NCBI GenBank assembly: GCA_905220665.1
Contig: CAJNAR010000013.1
Location: 186,001 to 250,000 of the forward strand
DNA: 64,000 bases
Reading direction: 5' to 3'
DNA from: Albugo candida
Taxonomy: Eukaryota; Oomycota; Peronosporomycetes; Albuginales; Albuginaceae
Position numbers and translations under genes: made by a program. Below are positions 1-11,234 of the stretch, in pieces. Under the pieces are notes generated by a model. That model was not told the origin of the DNA and made no database searches. It saw nothing but the letters and a program-made list of their open reading frames with translations. Numbering within the stretch: the stretch's first letter is position 1; every line of letters begins with the position of its first letter.

Positions 1-2355
1 AGGATGGAGTGATTCCTTGAATAGCTTCTGGCGACATGAAATTGACCGTACCGACTTGGCTATCACGTTCAATATTGGTTGTGTCATTGGATATAGCTTT
101 AGCAATTCCAAAATCGATCAGTTTTAGTGCTCCGTTGACAAATAGAAAATTCGCAGGTTTTAGATCGCCATGGATGATGCGTTCCCGATGGATGGCGTGC
201 ACAGCTTGGAGCATTTGCATCCAACTGATACGGAGAAAGTTTTCTTCCAAGCCGGAAGACCCTTGAAGTTGTCGTAATTTTTCGCTGAGGTCAATCTCTC
301 CATGCTCCATTACCACATAGATTACGCGTCGTGGAAGGTCTTGCTCGGCAGCCACCAGTTTGATTATGTGAGGATTGCCTTGAAGCCGCTTTAAAAGCTC
401 AATTTCATTGTGGTACTGCTCCATTCCAAGTGCGTCCAGCCGCTTTAGTTTGATTTTCTTCAAAGCGTATATTTTCAAATCTGGACCCAAAATGCGATAC
501 ACTTTACTGCTACCTCCACTTCCAATCTGTTCAAGCTTGATGTAAGGTGTCCCATTGACAACAATACGGCTCTGCATCAAAGCTGCAAATGGATCTTGTG
601 TCCCAGAATGATGAGGAACTTCAGTATCCATCAACGCCGTTGGAGGCGATGACGCCGTTGATGATGTCACAGAGTGTGGGCTCAGACTACTCTTCCCCGT
701 CATCGATCCTCCATTGTGGTGTGCTGCCGTACTTGTCGGATGTAAAGTCGGAGATCCCAATAGTTTCGATGGTTTGACTCGAGTAGCAATATCATCGGCG
801 ACAATAGACTTCGTTGTGACCGGTTCAGGAGGTGCAGGTGGTCGATCCGTACGCGTTCCTTTGTTTGTTATTGTTCGTTTCCGATAAGGGCTCGTCCTAG
901 ACGGCTTCTCGGGGGTCACGACCGAGTCTCGCTCCTGACGCTTCAATGGACGGGAAGGATTCCAATTTTTTATATAATCCACGTCGATATTGATGGTACC
1001 GGGTGAACACATTCCTTTTGATACTTTAAATTTTTCCTGGCAGTATGAATTAAAGAAGTAAGCAATAGTTGTATGAATCGTGTCAACCCATACGCACTGT
1101 GATGGGGCTTAGTTTCCCCTGATTCTCGTTCTTCACACCATAATCGCTATTGGTTTCTGGATCAGGCTCATCCTCATCAATTCCTTGGCTATCATTATCA
1201 GTGCTCGGAACCCTTCGTGCTGGTCCTACCACATCGATATCATTCACCAAACGCAATTAGAAGCAAAAAGAGTCAAACCAAGAGAGAGCTTTCCAGATGA
1301 CAGCGGGAGTAGCGGTTTGGATGGGACAATGGGCGTTTTCAGGCTCGCTCGACGTCGTACTTCCTGGTCTCTCGATACTTTCGACATACTGTGCACATTG
1401 CGAATCGCTTCTCTTTGATTACTAAAAGGCGTCGAAACCGAGTCACCGAACGCAATCGTATTATTGGAGAGTACTTCCGGCGAGCTTGGTATGGCTGTCT
1501 TGGCGTTAGAATCATCTCGACCAAGCTGAGCTAATAATGTGGCTGCTTTCTGGTTCGGAAAAACTCCCATACGCTCTCCTGTTCTCACTATTTCTCTAGC
1601 AGCGCCCATCTTTCCTAAAGCTCAGCACATTATCACTTATCAGCACAAAACGCTTCTCTCACCATGAGCAGCTTCAAATTCCGCAAAAGCTTTATAGAAT
1701 ACCGCATGTTTCTCTCCAATTCGCTCACTTTTCATGAATTTGAACAATTCCCGTGCATCCTGTTCGTTTCTACAGTGACCGGAGTCAATAATGCAATCAA
1801 AAACACACACGCGTCTCACTCTTTGAGCTTTGCGAATCGAATCCAAATTTCTGCATAACTCGCATTCATTCTGTGATCTTCTTTCGAGATGATATTTGTC
1901 GCCCGACGGTATAAACGAACGTGATGAAGCAGGTTTACTGGGAAAGATGGCGGGCATTTAAGAAGCTGAAGCCATCGTTCAGGGCAAGTCGGGTCTTTCT
2001 GAAGCTTTTCCACCAATTCGGAGCGCTTCTGATCGACTTTGTCGACCATAAATACATCGTTTGCGGTCTCTCCGAATCGGATAATTCGATGGTTTGAGAG
2101 TGATGCAGGCTCCTGTTTCGCGGGCATATCCTTATATTTGGATGTTTCGACGTTTTCTGAGAGTTTTTTGCGCGTTTCTATGGATTTTTGGACCGAAATT
2201 TGGTCGCGGATGCTGGAAGTAATGTGCAAAATTGGTGGATTATGAACACTGCAAGCGCTGTTCTGTAGATTCAAGCGCGTTGAAGGTACGACATTTTCTT
2301 TTTCTACCAATAAATTGGACCTTCTCCAAAGACCATTATGGTCCGATACATTCAT
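1..2355 (-). CDS. TTK: Mps1/TTK dual-specificity checkpoint kinase, 3' end cut by window edge
   Basis: This is the spindle-checkpoint kinase Mps1/TTK, which acts at kinetochores to recruit Mad/Bub proteins. The proposed exons, read on the minus strand, are 2355-1820, 1769-1663, 1614-1279, 1225-1098 and 1036-1, and all phases agree. Exons 1-3 encode the Mps1-type N-terminal TPR module (the segment SYAEIWIRFAKLKE, then DARELFKFM and FAEFEAAHG). A Ser/Pro-rich linker follows. The kinase domain begins near residue 525 with IKLEQIGSGGSSKVY and contains the catalytic IHGDLKPANF, the DFG segment KLIDFGIAK and the Mps1-typical activation segment SQVGTVNFMSPEA, where the window ends. The start ATG at 2355 is the only in-frame Met after an upstream stop. 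It lies 150 bp downstream of the cysteinyl-tRNA synthetase on the same strand. The TPR plus kinase order makes the assignment firm; exon edges are inferred. Confidence 0.9.
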
Positions 2356-2505
2356 TCTGTTGCGGTTTTGACGCAGTATGAAGCGCCAACGTCCGAATTG
2401 GAAAGCGTCAAGATTTTCTGTTGAATTTCTGATGCGGAAGGTTGTACTTTCGACTTTTGAATAAAACGTCGAGATTAGATGTGTAATTTTACATTTTGGG
2501 ATAGT

Positions 2506-4587
2506 CTATTGGTTTAGATTACGGTGTTTTTCGTACGCGATTTGATGCTTCAATTGCTTTTTTTGTAATTTCTTGCGCTGTGATTTGGAAAGTGGTTTGT
2601 TTGTGACGGCATCATGTGTCGGGATACCTTGCGCATCGAATGTGCTATACTTTCCAGCATACTGAGGATCTATCTGGAACAATTTCTGTGGTGCTATCTG
2701 CATCATCTGCTGGTATTCCTTTTCTTTGGCTTTCATCCGCTCTCGAGTCGAACATCTTTCAGCATCCACATCCTTGCCACCGCTTGTCGGTTGTTCGAAT
2801 GTACAGGTCGTCCGACCTGAGCCGAGATCCTTCACGAAAATTCCGAGCGATGGAAGCGCATCATTGCGAAATTCGTCACATAAATCCAATATCGCAGAAG
2901 ATCCTGCTTCAAGTGCCCTTTGACGCACTTGGGCACGGAAATCCACAACAGCTTGTATCAACGCGTCCCCATTGAAACTCGAAGACTCAGATGTAGAATC
3001 AGACACAGAGTCAGAACTGGCCTTACTGATGACATTTTGGTCACCAAGATGTACGAATTCTGCGTAGAGATCTCGAATTCCAAACAGCTCAAGCATATCC
3101 AGCACGTATTGGGCTAATGCCATGCGAATCTCTTTGGGGCTGCGCTCTTGACGCGTCAGTAAATACTCATTTGCACGAGAAACCATCTTGGAAATGTGTT
3201 GTAGCGCTGAAGGTGTGTCGAAGTCATCGGCAAGACAGATCGATACGCATTCTTTTGTGTGAAAAAAAGCCTTCATCATTTTTAAATCCAATTCAGTGCA
3301 CTTTTTTGACGATTCAGATGTTTCGGGCGAGGTATACGCCTCCATGGTACGGAAAAAGTTGCGAAGTTTGTCAATGAAAGCTGCAGCATCTCGCATTCTT
3401 TCGGGCGAATAATGAATATTTGATCGATATTTGTACTGTAAGCAGAACACACGAAACTCATCGGCAGTATTTTTCTCCAAAAATGCTTCGATGGTCGTAA
3501 AGTTCTTTAAAGATTTGGACATTTTCTGGCCTTGAATGTACAAGTGTCCAAAATGGAGGAAATGACGACACCAAGGTTTGTTAACCTGAAGGGAGCAGCA
3601 AGTTTCGCTATGTGAATGATTGTAAGCTTCACTTTGTGCGATTTCATTGTTGTGATGAGGAAATCGCAGATCGATTCCACCCGTATGAAGATCTATCGTT
3701 TTACCTAGCACGTGGTGTATCATTGCCGAGCACTCAATGTGCCAACCAGGTCGACCAGGACCCCAAGGGGATTCCCAGCACGGTTGATTTTGAGATTCCT
3801 TGACGGTCTTCCACAGTACAAAATCCCTTGAGTTCTTCTTGATATGATCACTCAATTGGAAATTACTTTCATCAATTTCGACACTGCAACCTTTAGAAGG
3901 ATCCAGCTTCCCATAGGCGTTCCCGAGTCGTTCGGTGTCGAAATAAACCCCCGATCCATCGCTGGCAATGTACGCAAACCCTTTTTTTCTAATTCCCTCA
4001 ATATATTGAATGATTTCCTCAACATGCTCACTCACTCTTGTGACAGCGTGAGGTCGTCGAACTCCGAGGCGATCCATATCGTGAAAAAAGCGTGATTCTT
4101 CGATTCTGGCGAGTTCCAAATACGAAATTTGACGCTCCTACAAGCATATCAGAACATCCGCGTCCTTTTGAACAATTTCGGAATGTACCTTGGCTCTTTG
4201 TATAATTTTATCGTCAATGTCGGTGACTCCCATGACCAGGAAGAAGGAAATACCGAATTGACGTTCCAAAATGCGTCGTATGATGTCTTGTGACACATAT
4301 GCGCGAGCGTGTCCCAAATGCGCGCGGTCATAAACTGTCGGACCACAGGCGTACCATTTTTTGATTCGATTGGTGTCGTCGCTATCGCTCTGTGTGCCAC
4401 CAAATTTGTTTTCAATGGAAGGCGCCACTGGTTGGATCGTATTGGTTAGAGAATTCCAAGCAGTTACCGAGGTATAACGACGGTGACATGATAGGCTGAA
4501 GGAGTTCCGTGCCGCGGATCGGATGGAGCGCATTGTAAATATGTAATTTCGTAAATTACATACTGGTAATATACCGGTTTTATTCAT
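2506..4587 (-). CDS. CARS: Cysteinyl-tRNA synthetase, probably dual-targeted
   Basis: This enzyme charges tRNA-Cys with cysteine. The two exons are 4587-4189 and 4137-2506, joined across a 51-nt GT-AG intron, and the frame is exact. The class I signatures are present: HLGHAR (HIGH motif) after [16 protein letters not shown] and [15 protein letters not shown], which carry the zinc ligands Cys/His, and KMSKSLKNF (KMSKS loop). The C-terminal tail ends in a lysine-rich segment like that of eukaryotic cytosolic enzymes. A second Met at 4533 begins [20 protein letters not shown], a basic Ser/Arg-rich stretch that looks like a mitochondrial presequence. Alternative starts at 4587 and 4533 could therefore feed cytosol and mitochondrion. 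An insertion of about 8 residues precedes the FLHFGHL segment. It is divergent from pyruvate kinase, with 263 bp between the two start codons. Confidence 0.95.
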
Positions 4588-4850
4588 GCCAAATGGACTT
4601 CCGCCTTAGATAGACTCGCGGAGATATGTATGCGTATTTCAAAAAATGATCGCATCTCCACGACACAAGCGCGCTCCTTACTGCTCCGTTCCATCATATT
4701 TGTCCGTGAGCAGTGTACCGTGATACACCTCAATAATAGTCTGCTGTACAGTGACCTCTTCTAATAAAAGCTCCTCCATCGAATATCGATTTGCTTCTTT
4801 CCATATTTTATTCGTGTCATCGTTACTATTTTATTACTACACGCACAAGA
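4588..4850. promoter_or_regulatory. Shared promoter region between CARS and pyruvate kinase
   Basis: The 263 bp between the two divergent start codons must hold both promoters and 5' UTRs. I see no confident core element. Confidence 0.4.
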
Positions 4851-6607
4851 ATGGCCGGCGCGATCGGATTACGTGAGCAAGGCATGGAGTACGTTCACCC
4901 AGTCGACTCATACGCGTTCTTTCTTTTCGTTTCCGCTTATAAAAGGTCCAAATGGGTTGTAGATTGGCCAATATCATGCAAAGTACCGATGGAATCACAC
5001 GAAAAACCAAAATTGTATGTACTATTGGACCGGCTTGTTGGTCTCAAGAGAAGCTCGGGGAGCTTATTGACGCAGGAATGAACATTGCTCGGCTCAATTT
5101 CTCTCATGGAGACCACAAAACCCACGCAGAAACACTGGTTCGCCTCCGTGGAGCACTCGCCTGCCGCCCACACAAAAATGTAAGCGAAAAGATTCGTTCA
5201 CATTTTTCTCATTTTTTAGCCAACTTGATAATAATCGTCAGATTGCGGTCATGCTTGACACGAAAGGCCCTGAAATACGAACGGGAATGCTTGAAAATCA
5301 CGACAAAATCACGATTCAAAAAGGCTCCATCGTAGAATTCACAACTGATTACACTTTTCTTGGCGATGAGAAAAAATTGGCTTGCTCGTACGCGGAATTG
5401 ACACAATCTGTGGATGTGGGTAGTTCAATTTTGGTGGCCGATGGTTCGCTTGTTCTCTATGTGACAGAAATACGGGAAAATTCTGTGATGGTACGACTTT
5501 CTTGACACAAATGATCTCGAAATGCTGATGGATGTGGAGTACAGGCAAGAGCTGAAAATACAGCAACGATTGGCGAACGGAAAAATATGAACTTGCCGGG
5601 TGCCAAGATCCTTTTACCTGCGCTGACTAAGAAAGATAAGGAGGATCTTGTGGAGTTTGGACTCGTGCAAGGTGTTGATTTCATAGCCGCATCATTTGTT
5701 CGATCCGGGCAGGATATTGACCAAATTCGAGCGGTGCTTGGTCCGCGGGGTCGTGCCATCAAAATCATCGCCAAGGTTGACTAAATACTATCGCGTCACA
5801 TGAAACTGAATCTCTTTCCAATAGATTGAAAATCAAGAAGGTTTGCAAAACTTTGATCAGATTCTGCTCAAAACAGACGGAATTATGGTTGCTCGTGGCG
5901 ATTTGGGAATGGAAATTCCGCCTGAAAAGGTTTTTTTAGCCCAGAAAATGATGATCCGCAAGTCGAATATTGCTGGGAAACCGGTTGTCACAGCCACACA
6001 AATGCTGGAATCCATGATAAAGAATCCCAGACCAACGCGTGCCGAGTGCACAGACGTAGCCAATGCTGTTCTTGATGGGACCGATTGCGTCATGCTTTCT
6101 GGAGAAACAGCCAACGGAGATTTCCCAGTCGAAGCAGTCACAATGATGTCCAAAATCTGTGTGCAAGCAGAAGGAGCCATTCAGCACGATGAGTTGTATC
6201 AAGCGCTTCGTAACAGCGTTTTGGCAACTTGTGGAGCGATGAGCACACAAGAAGCGATTGCCTCTTCTGCAGTGAAAACCGCTATCGATATTTGCGCAAA
6301 AATGATTGTGGTTCTGACAGAAACAGGAACTACAGCTCGATTGATCGCCAAGTATTGTCCTGCACAACCTATCCTGGTCCTGACCGCTTTGGGAGAAACA
6401 GCCCGTCAATCTGATGGGTATCTCCGAGGAACGACGTCACGCGTGATGGGATCCATGATTGGAACCGATTCGATCCTCTATCGAGCTACGGATATGGGCA
6501 AACAGCAAGGATGGATTGAAAAGGGTGACACCGTCGTTGCGATCCACGGAATGCAAGAGGCGCGGTCTGGGTCGACGAATATGCTCAAAGTTTTGATTGT
6601 AGAGTAG
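4851..6607 (+). CDS. PYK: Pyruvate kinase
   Basis: This enzyme transfers phosphate from phosphoenolpyruvate to ADP in the last glycolytic step, in the cytosol. The five exons are 4851-4888, 4963-5179, 5242-5490, 5545-5775 and 5825-6607. They join in frame to give 505 residues, the normal length for the family. Key segments in order are [26 protein letters not shown] (substrate and K+/Mg2+ residues), [22 protein letters not shown], the signature IIAKIENQEG that is created across the last intron, [14 protein letters not shown], and [13 protein letters not shown] followed by [12 protein letters not shown]. The first exon is only 38 nt; a GTACGT donor joins Met-Glu to [16 protein letters not shown]. 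All catalytic residues appear intact. The C-terminal half is uninterrupted. Confidence 0.96.
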
Positions 6608-7514
6608 GCCGCATTCTCTCAAATGTGAGCAAGCAGTTGTGTAGCTTGTAGCGTTTTCTAATGAGGAATTCGTTGTGCCAATCCGACACTTGTTAAATCG
6701 TGCGGCTTTTGATTCCTAGCAACGTTTATAATGACGTCGAGGCCACCATAGCATTCATCGATGGAGCCTTTGACATGTTGAAAGAAGTCCGGATGCTTTC
6801 CAAATCGACTGGTTTCCCCTTCCACCGTGCCGAAGATAGTGGCAGCCTCATTATTTCATCGCGGCAATGGTCTCTTTTGACCGATAAGAGACCTTGACAT
6901 GGCATCTTTGCGCGAGCTTGCTACGCGCTTGCTTGTTTTATAGTAGCGCCATTTAGGCAACAAGGTGCGCCTCGAACTTCGAAAAACACGGATTCATACA
7001 GGTGCTATGAAAAGTCCGCGAAACTTATTTGGTCTTGCTTCTCCCTTTCCACACAGACAGGACAATTCGCTCATAGTGAGGTACACTTCAGTGATATGTA
7101 CTCATCACTCGATGCCCTCGCCGAAAGCAAAGCTCGGCGAGTGAATTTATTTAAGCGACGAGAATATTTGAATACGACCTACGACGTCAGGCTTGTAGCG
7201 CTGTGCGTAGAAGGCATGCAAGAAACCCTCCGACCTTTACAAAATGATTGTCAAATCTGGTTTCCTTTTTCTCAATCACTAATTCCTACATATGTGTGGC
7301 ACACAATCTGAGTTTTTCTAGCAATTCAATGCGGGCGATGCCAAGTGCAACCTTGATCGGAATAGAGAGAGATATCGTCCATTAGTCGATAAGCGAAGTC
7401 CCACATCTTCTATAAACAAGACTGTAGAAATGTATAGCTTACCAAATCGGTCGTTCGCTTCCTCAAAGTGTTGAATGATGACATGAACACAAAGTTTTAT
7501 TATTGTCAACCGCT
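6608..7514 (+). other. Gap between PYK and UFL1 with coding-like fragments
   Basis: This 0.9 kb gap is not clearly empty. On the plus strand, 6700-6897 reads as an open, acidic/hydrophobic segment (VEATIAFIDGAFDMLKEVR), but it has no ATG start. Bases 7051-7190 contain a second open stretch (SSLDALAESKARRVNLFKRR) preceded by a good CACACAG acceptor. They could be exons of a small gene or remains of one. I could not join them into a convincing protein or recognise a family. Confidence 0.25.
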
Positions 7515-10028
7515 TTATTGTATCTCTGCATCCTTTTCCATGCAAACATTTTTGACACGGCTCAAAGCTTCTTTCCAAATGTTTATCTTCTCCTCAATAA
7601 TAGAATCAGATTGCGACAGTTCATCCACAAGGAGAAGAAACGCATCCATTTCTTTGATTACGTGCGCTCCGACGGCGGATCGAAAGCACTTTACTATGGG
7701 AAGGGCGTATGTGGTCTCTTGATTTGGTAATGCGACGATCAGTCCCGTGCATTTTTGAAAAAAGAGCTGGAGGACGAGGGCGACGGTCTGAGCGATATGA
7801 ATTGAATCGGTTTGAATGTAAGTCTCCAGTTGGGCAATCACTTTATGTCTATAGTTGAATATTATTTGGCGCTTCTTTTTCCGATCTAATTTTCGCATTG
7901 GTATATTCAGCACATTCATAACAAGAGGTATATGAACCATGAAATCGTTATAGAGCGGCCCAGTGGCCAATGACCAGATTTCAAATATACAATGCGCCAC
8001 TGCTTGTTCAAGATTCTCTTCCAGTAGCTTCTTATTATGATCACTGAGCTTTGCGGGTGGCTGGATAGAATCCTGTTTCTCTAGATCGCTGGACGCAAAT
8101 CGTGGAATGGCTTCGAGGTCCAATTCGTGCTCCGTTGCGATGAACCTGGTTATCATGAAACAGAGCTTGAGGCTCACAGATCTTGAGAGATGATCACGGA
8201 TAGCTTTTAATGCTTTGGCAGCTTCCATGGATTCTTCAGCGCATACTTGGATCTTATGCAATCCGGACTCAAAGTTCAGTAGCAACGAATAGACATCATC
8301 CAGTCTGTCTTCGAATGCCTTACGGATACTTCGCAAAGCAGCTGCATCGCCTCGAAAATTGCTCTGTAATGCTTTTTCCAAGGATTCATGGTACGTCCTG
8401 CTGATATAGGGAGAAAAGTGATCAAATAATCCGCCAAGAAGCTCTTCATCTTCGTCTTCCAAGCGGGGATCCCAAGCCCGAAGAAGGCTGTGCACCTCAA
8501 TTGACATCGGAGTAATCGACAGCGCTGATTGCTTTCTAAGAGTATCTGAAGGATTTCGATCATTACGTTTGGAAGACCTTTTTCCTTTTTTACCACTCGG
8601 GACCTCAGATGTCAAGTCGATATGCTCTTTGCTTTTATCCTCCGTTTGATGTTTTCGACCCCTCGAACCCCGTTCATTTTTTCCCATTTCGGACCCTCGC
8701 CCTTTTGATCGTTGACCTTTTTTTGTGCAATCCTTTACATCGCTTTCAGTAAAATTCTCGCTGTCCTTGGCCGCACTTTGGTAGAATGTTTTGACTCCAT
8801 TTCGGCTAGTCGCTTTTTTGGCTTTTTCATTAGCATCCGCTTTCAAATACAACTCGAATGATTTCAAGAATTCTTGACTAACAACGAATACATCGCTTAT
8901 TACAACGGAATGACCGGAATCTGAATCTGCTAGTGGCGACTTTTTGAGTAGTAATGTACAATCAGCAGTCTCTAAAGCGCTCGGAAGTACCATTCGAACA
9001 TCCACAAAGAATCTCTCCTGAATCGCCAATTCAATTGCGCCTTCCACTTTTAAGAACAAGGTCTCGCTGACAATGACGTTTTCTAGTTCGATTGCATGGG
9101 GATACTGCTGCCTTATGAAATCAAAGGGTCGATATACTTTCATCTGATTCGCACGAGCATGTTCGATAAATTGATTGTCTTGGAAGAACGAGAAGATTTG
9201 ATTTTGCTGTATTTCCAAAAACACATACGGAAGATACTCACGTCCTCGTAAGACACCTTGCAGCCTTTGCGATTCGATAAGTTCGTGAACGTATTCAAGC
9301 ACAAAGCTCTCATCGAGACAGCACAATCGAGCAACATTTGGGATTTGAAGCGGTCGCGAGGAAGCACAAAACATTCCACGAATAATGGCGCTTTGTTTCT
9401 CTAGATATGTGTGCGAGTGAATGGAGTTTTTGTGGAAATGAGGCTGCAAACGAGACAAAACAGCATCTTTCATGTACTCAACAGAGAGATTATAATCACC
9501 AGCAAGATCGCTTATTAAGAGCGTTCCGATTGTGTTGAGATCAAAATCAATTTTTTTAGTAATAGTATTGATGTAATCGCTGGTAACGACTTCTTCTCCG
9601 CCATTGATGATGGAAAAATGCTTTTGTATCCCGCTATTTTCATTCTGCTGCTTGGAAGAAGCGACCAAAGTAAAAATGTAGTTTTCAATGGCGCTATGCT
9701 CCACGTCTAGTATACGCTGTAGTTTTTGTATACTCACACGACCTTGATGCAAATCTATTTGTTCACGTATCTCATTTTCCAATTTTCTAATGGTTAAAAC
9801 ATCTTTACGCGATACCGATAATATAAATGGTAATTTTGAACGAATGTGAACATCGTCCAGTATATTTCCTATACTCTCTTCGGTCCAATCCTTTGTCATC
9901 TCGTCGAAAGCAGCTATGTCAGTAGGCGATTCGACTCGCATTGTTTCGTTACGGACCTTCATAACAGTTAATTCAATAAGTGGATACTTGACGGTTCTAA
10001 CGAATGGAATTGCATTATGAGATTCCAT
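7515..10028 (-). CDS. UFL1: E3 UFM1-protein ligase 1 homologue
   Basis: UFL1 is the ligase that transfers the ubiquitin-like modifier UFM1 to substrates at the ER membrane, working with DDRGK1. The single open frame of up to 837 residues follows the UFL1 family along its length. The N-terminal winged-helix region contains GRVSIQKLQRILDVEHSAIEN, the middle has IIRGMFCASSRPLQIPN and ERFFVDVRMVLPSALE, then comes a long Lys/Arg/Ser-rich disordered segment. The C-terminal helical domain contains RQIIFNYRHKVIAQLE and ends in the conserved LSRVKN-type tail. The longest start is Met at 10028, but this lies 25 bp inside the divergent RAD9 coding region. Met codons at 9962 and 9941 fit the family's usual N-terminus better. 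No introns are evident. Confidence 0.9.
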   Translation of the reverse strand: MESHNAIPFVRTVKYPLIELTVMKVRNETMRVESPTDIAAFDEMTKDWTEESIGNILDDVHIRSKLPFILSVSRKDVLTIRKLENEIREQIDLHQGRVSIQKLQRILDVEHSAIENYIFTLVASSKQQNENSGIQKHFSIINGGEEVVTSDYINTITKKIDFDLNTIGTLLISDLAGDYNLSVEYMKDAVLSRLQPHFHKNSIHSHTYLEKQSAIIRGMFCASSRPLQIPNVARLCCLDESFVLEYVHELIESQRLQGVLRGREYLPYVFLEIQQNQIFSFFQDNQFIEHARANQMKVYRPFDFIRQQYPHAIELENVIVSETLFLKVEGAIELAIQERFFVDVRMVLPSALETADCTLLLKKSPLADSDSGHSVVISDVFVVSQEFLKSFELYLKADANEKAKKATSRNGVKTFYQSAAKDSENFTESDVKDCTKKGQRSKGRGSEMGKNERGSRGRKHQTEDKSKEHIDLTSEVPSGKKGKRSSKRNDRNPSDTLRKQSALSITPMSIEVHSLLRAWDPRLEDEDEELLGGLFDHFSPYISRTYHESLEKALQSNFRGDAAALRSIRKAFEDRLDDVYSLLLNFESGLHKIQVCAEESMEAAKALKAIRDHLSRSVSLKLCFMITRFIATEHELDLEAIPRFASSDLEKQDSIQPPAKLSDHNKKLLEENLEQAVAHCIFEIWSLATGPLYNDFMVHIPLVMNVLNIPMRKLDRKKKRQIIFNYRHKVIAQLETYIQTDSIHIAQTVALVLQLFFQKCTGLIVALPNQETTYALPIVKCFRSAVGAHVIKEMDAFLLLVDELSQSDSIIEEKINIWKEALSRVKNVCMEKDAEIQ

Positions 10029-11202
10029 GCGAACGAATTAGAGTCTTTCTCGCCGCCTTACAAAGTCTCTCCGCCATCGATAAAGAGGTAAGCTTCGAGA
10101 GTGAGGGCACAAAGCAACTCACTCTACGCTCCATCAATGACGCGCAGTCTGCTGCTGGACATGTCACATTTGCAAGCGATTTCTTTTCCAAACCCATTCA
10201 TCTCCATGTACCTTCCTCGCAACCTCCTCTGCGCGCCGATCGTATTATTGCGAAATGTAAATTGTACAACAAACTTTGCTGTAACGTATTTCGATCGATT
10301 TCCATTGTACAATCCGTTCATTTCGTAATCCGATTGGAGCCTTTTCATTCTGATTCGCAATTCAACGAATCTGATTCTAGAAGTCGTAAAAGAAGACGAG
10401 AAATCGAGTCAGAACAAACATCCAGTTCGGATGAATGTCCCGTCTCAGCTGGAGATTCTATTCTCGATGCAATTGAGCTGATTTGGGAGCTTCATTGCGA
10501 CCACGATATCCTCAAAACCCATCGACTCCAAGTCGGCACATGTGATCTCCTTCGCCCTCTTTTTAATTACGACGCTGCTCTCAATCGGTGAGAATGCAAC
10601 TGCAACTATGCGCCCGTCTCACCGTGCCCGTCTCACAATGTACTGTAGACTCGTTATGCATCAGCATACATTAGCGTCCATTCTCGATCCCGTGCGTCAT
10701 GCCAATGAGATACGATTCACTTTTTCAAGCTCTCACGTTCGCATGGAAACAAGCGTCGCACAAAGTGCCAAAGGTGTGCAGTAACGTTTTCCATTCAATG
10801 CGATCTTATTTCTGTATGTAGATAAATCACTTCTTCACACTGAAGCAGCATTTGAAATCCGAGAGCTCACAGAATATGAACTCCACAAAAACGAGACAAT
10901 CGAACTCGTGTTCAGTTCGAGAGAATTGAAGGTTCGTTTTGATGCAAATACCGCATGTAACACGTCAAATGATCATTTTGTAGACGTTCCAGACATTTTG
11001 TAAAGTGAGCGATGTGCCATCTATTTCCGTTCATTTCGATCTTGGAGGAAGGTACGATCGCAGAAACTGTCAGAAAGTGGCTTAGTGATACTGTAGACCC
11101 ATCTTATTCTCCACTCAAGCTCCTAGTATGTCGGCAGAATGGATGTTATCGACGCTAGAGTCGGACGTGTCAAAGTCTCAGGAATCCAAGGAGCTATTTT
11201 AA
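10004..11202 (+). CDS. RAD9: RAD9 subunit of the 9-1-1 checkpoint clamp, tail-less
   Basis: RAD9 forms a PCNA-like ring with HUS1 and RAD1 that is loaded at damaged DNA. The proposed exons are 10004-10587, 10649-10773, 10822-10931, 10984-11051 and 11097-11202; the phases agree and give 330 residues. The N-terminus aligns with human RAD9A from its first Met (IRVFLAALQSLSAIDKEVSF, then TLRSINDAQSAAG and FASDFFSK). Later matches are VFRSI, TIELVFSSRELKTFQTFCKV, ISVHFDLGGRPILF and a closing WMLSTLESD. An insertion rich in Ser, Arg and Lys (SRKRRREIESEQ) interrupts the first half and may act as a nuclear signal. The protein stops about 11 residues after the PCNA fold, so the long phosphorylated tail that binds TopBP1 in animals is missing. 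The stop is only 32 bp before the NPHP4 ATG. Confidence 0.87.
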
Positions 11203-11234
11203 GCCTTGACGTCCCTCTAAAAAATCTTTATACA

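Noticed and set aside
11139..11234. Upstream extension of the NPHP4 frame by 32 codons
   Set aside because: It overlaps the last RAD9 exon in another frame; the ATG at 11235, just after the RAD9 stop, leads directly into the Ser-rich N-terminus.
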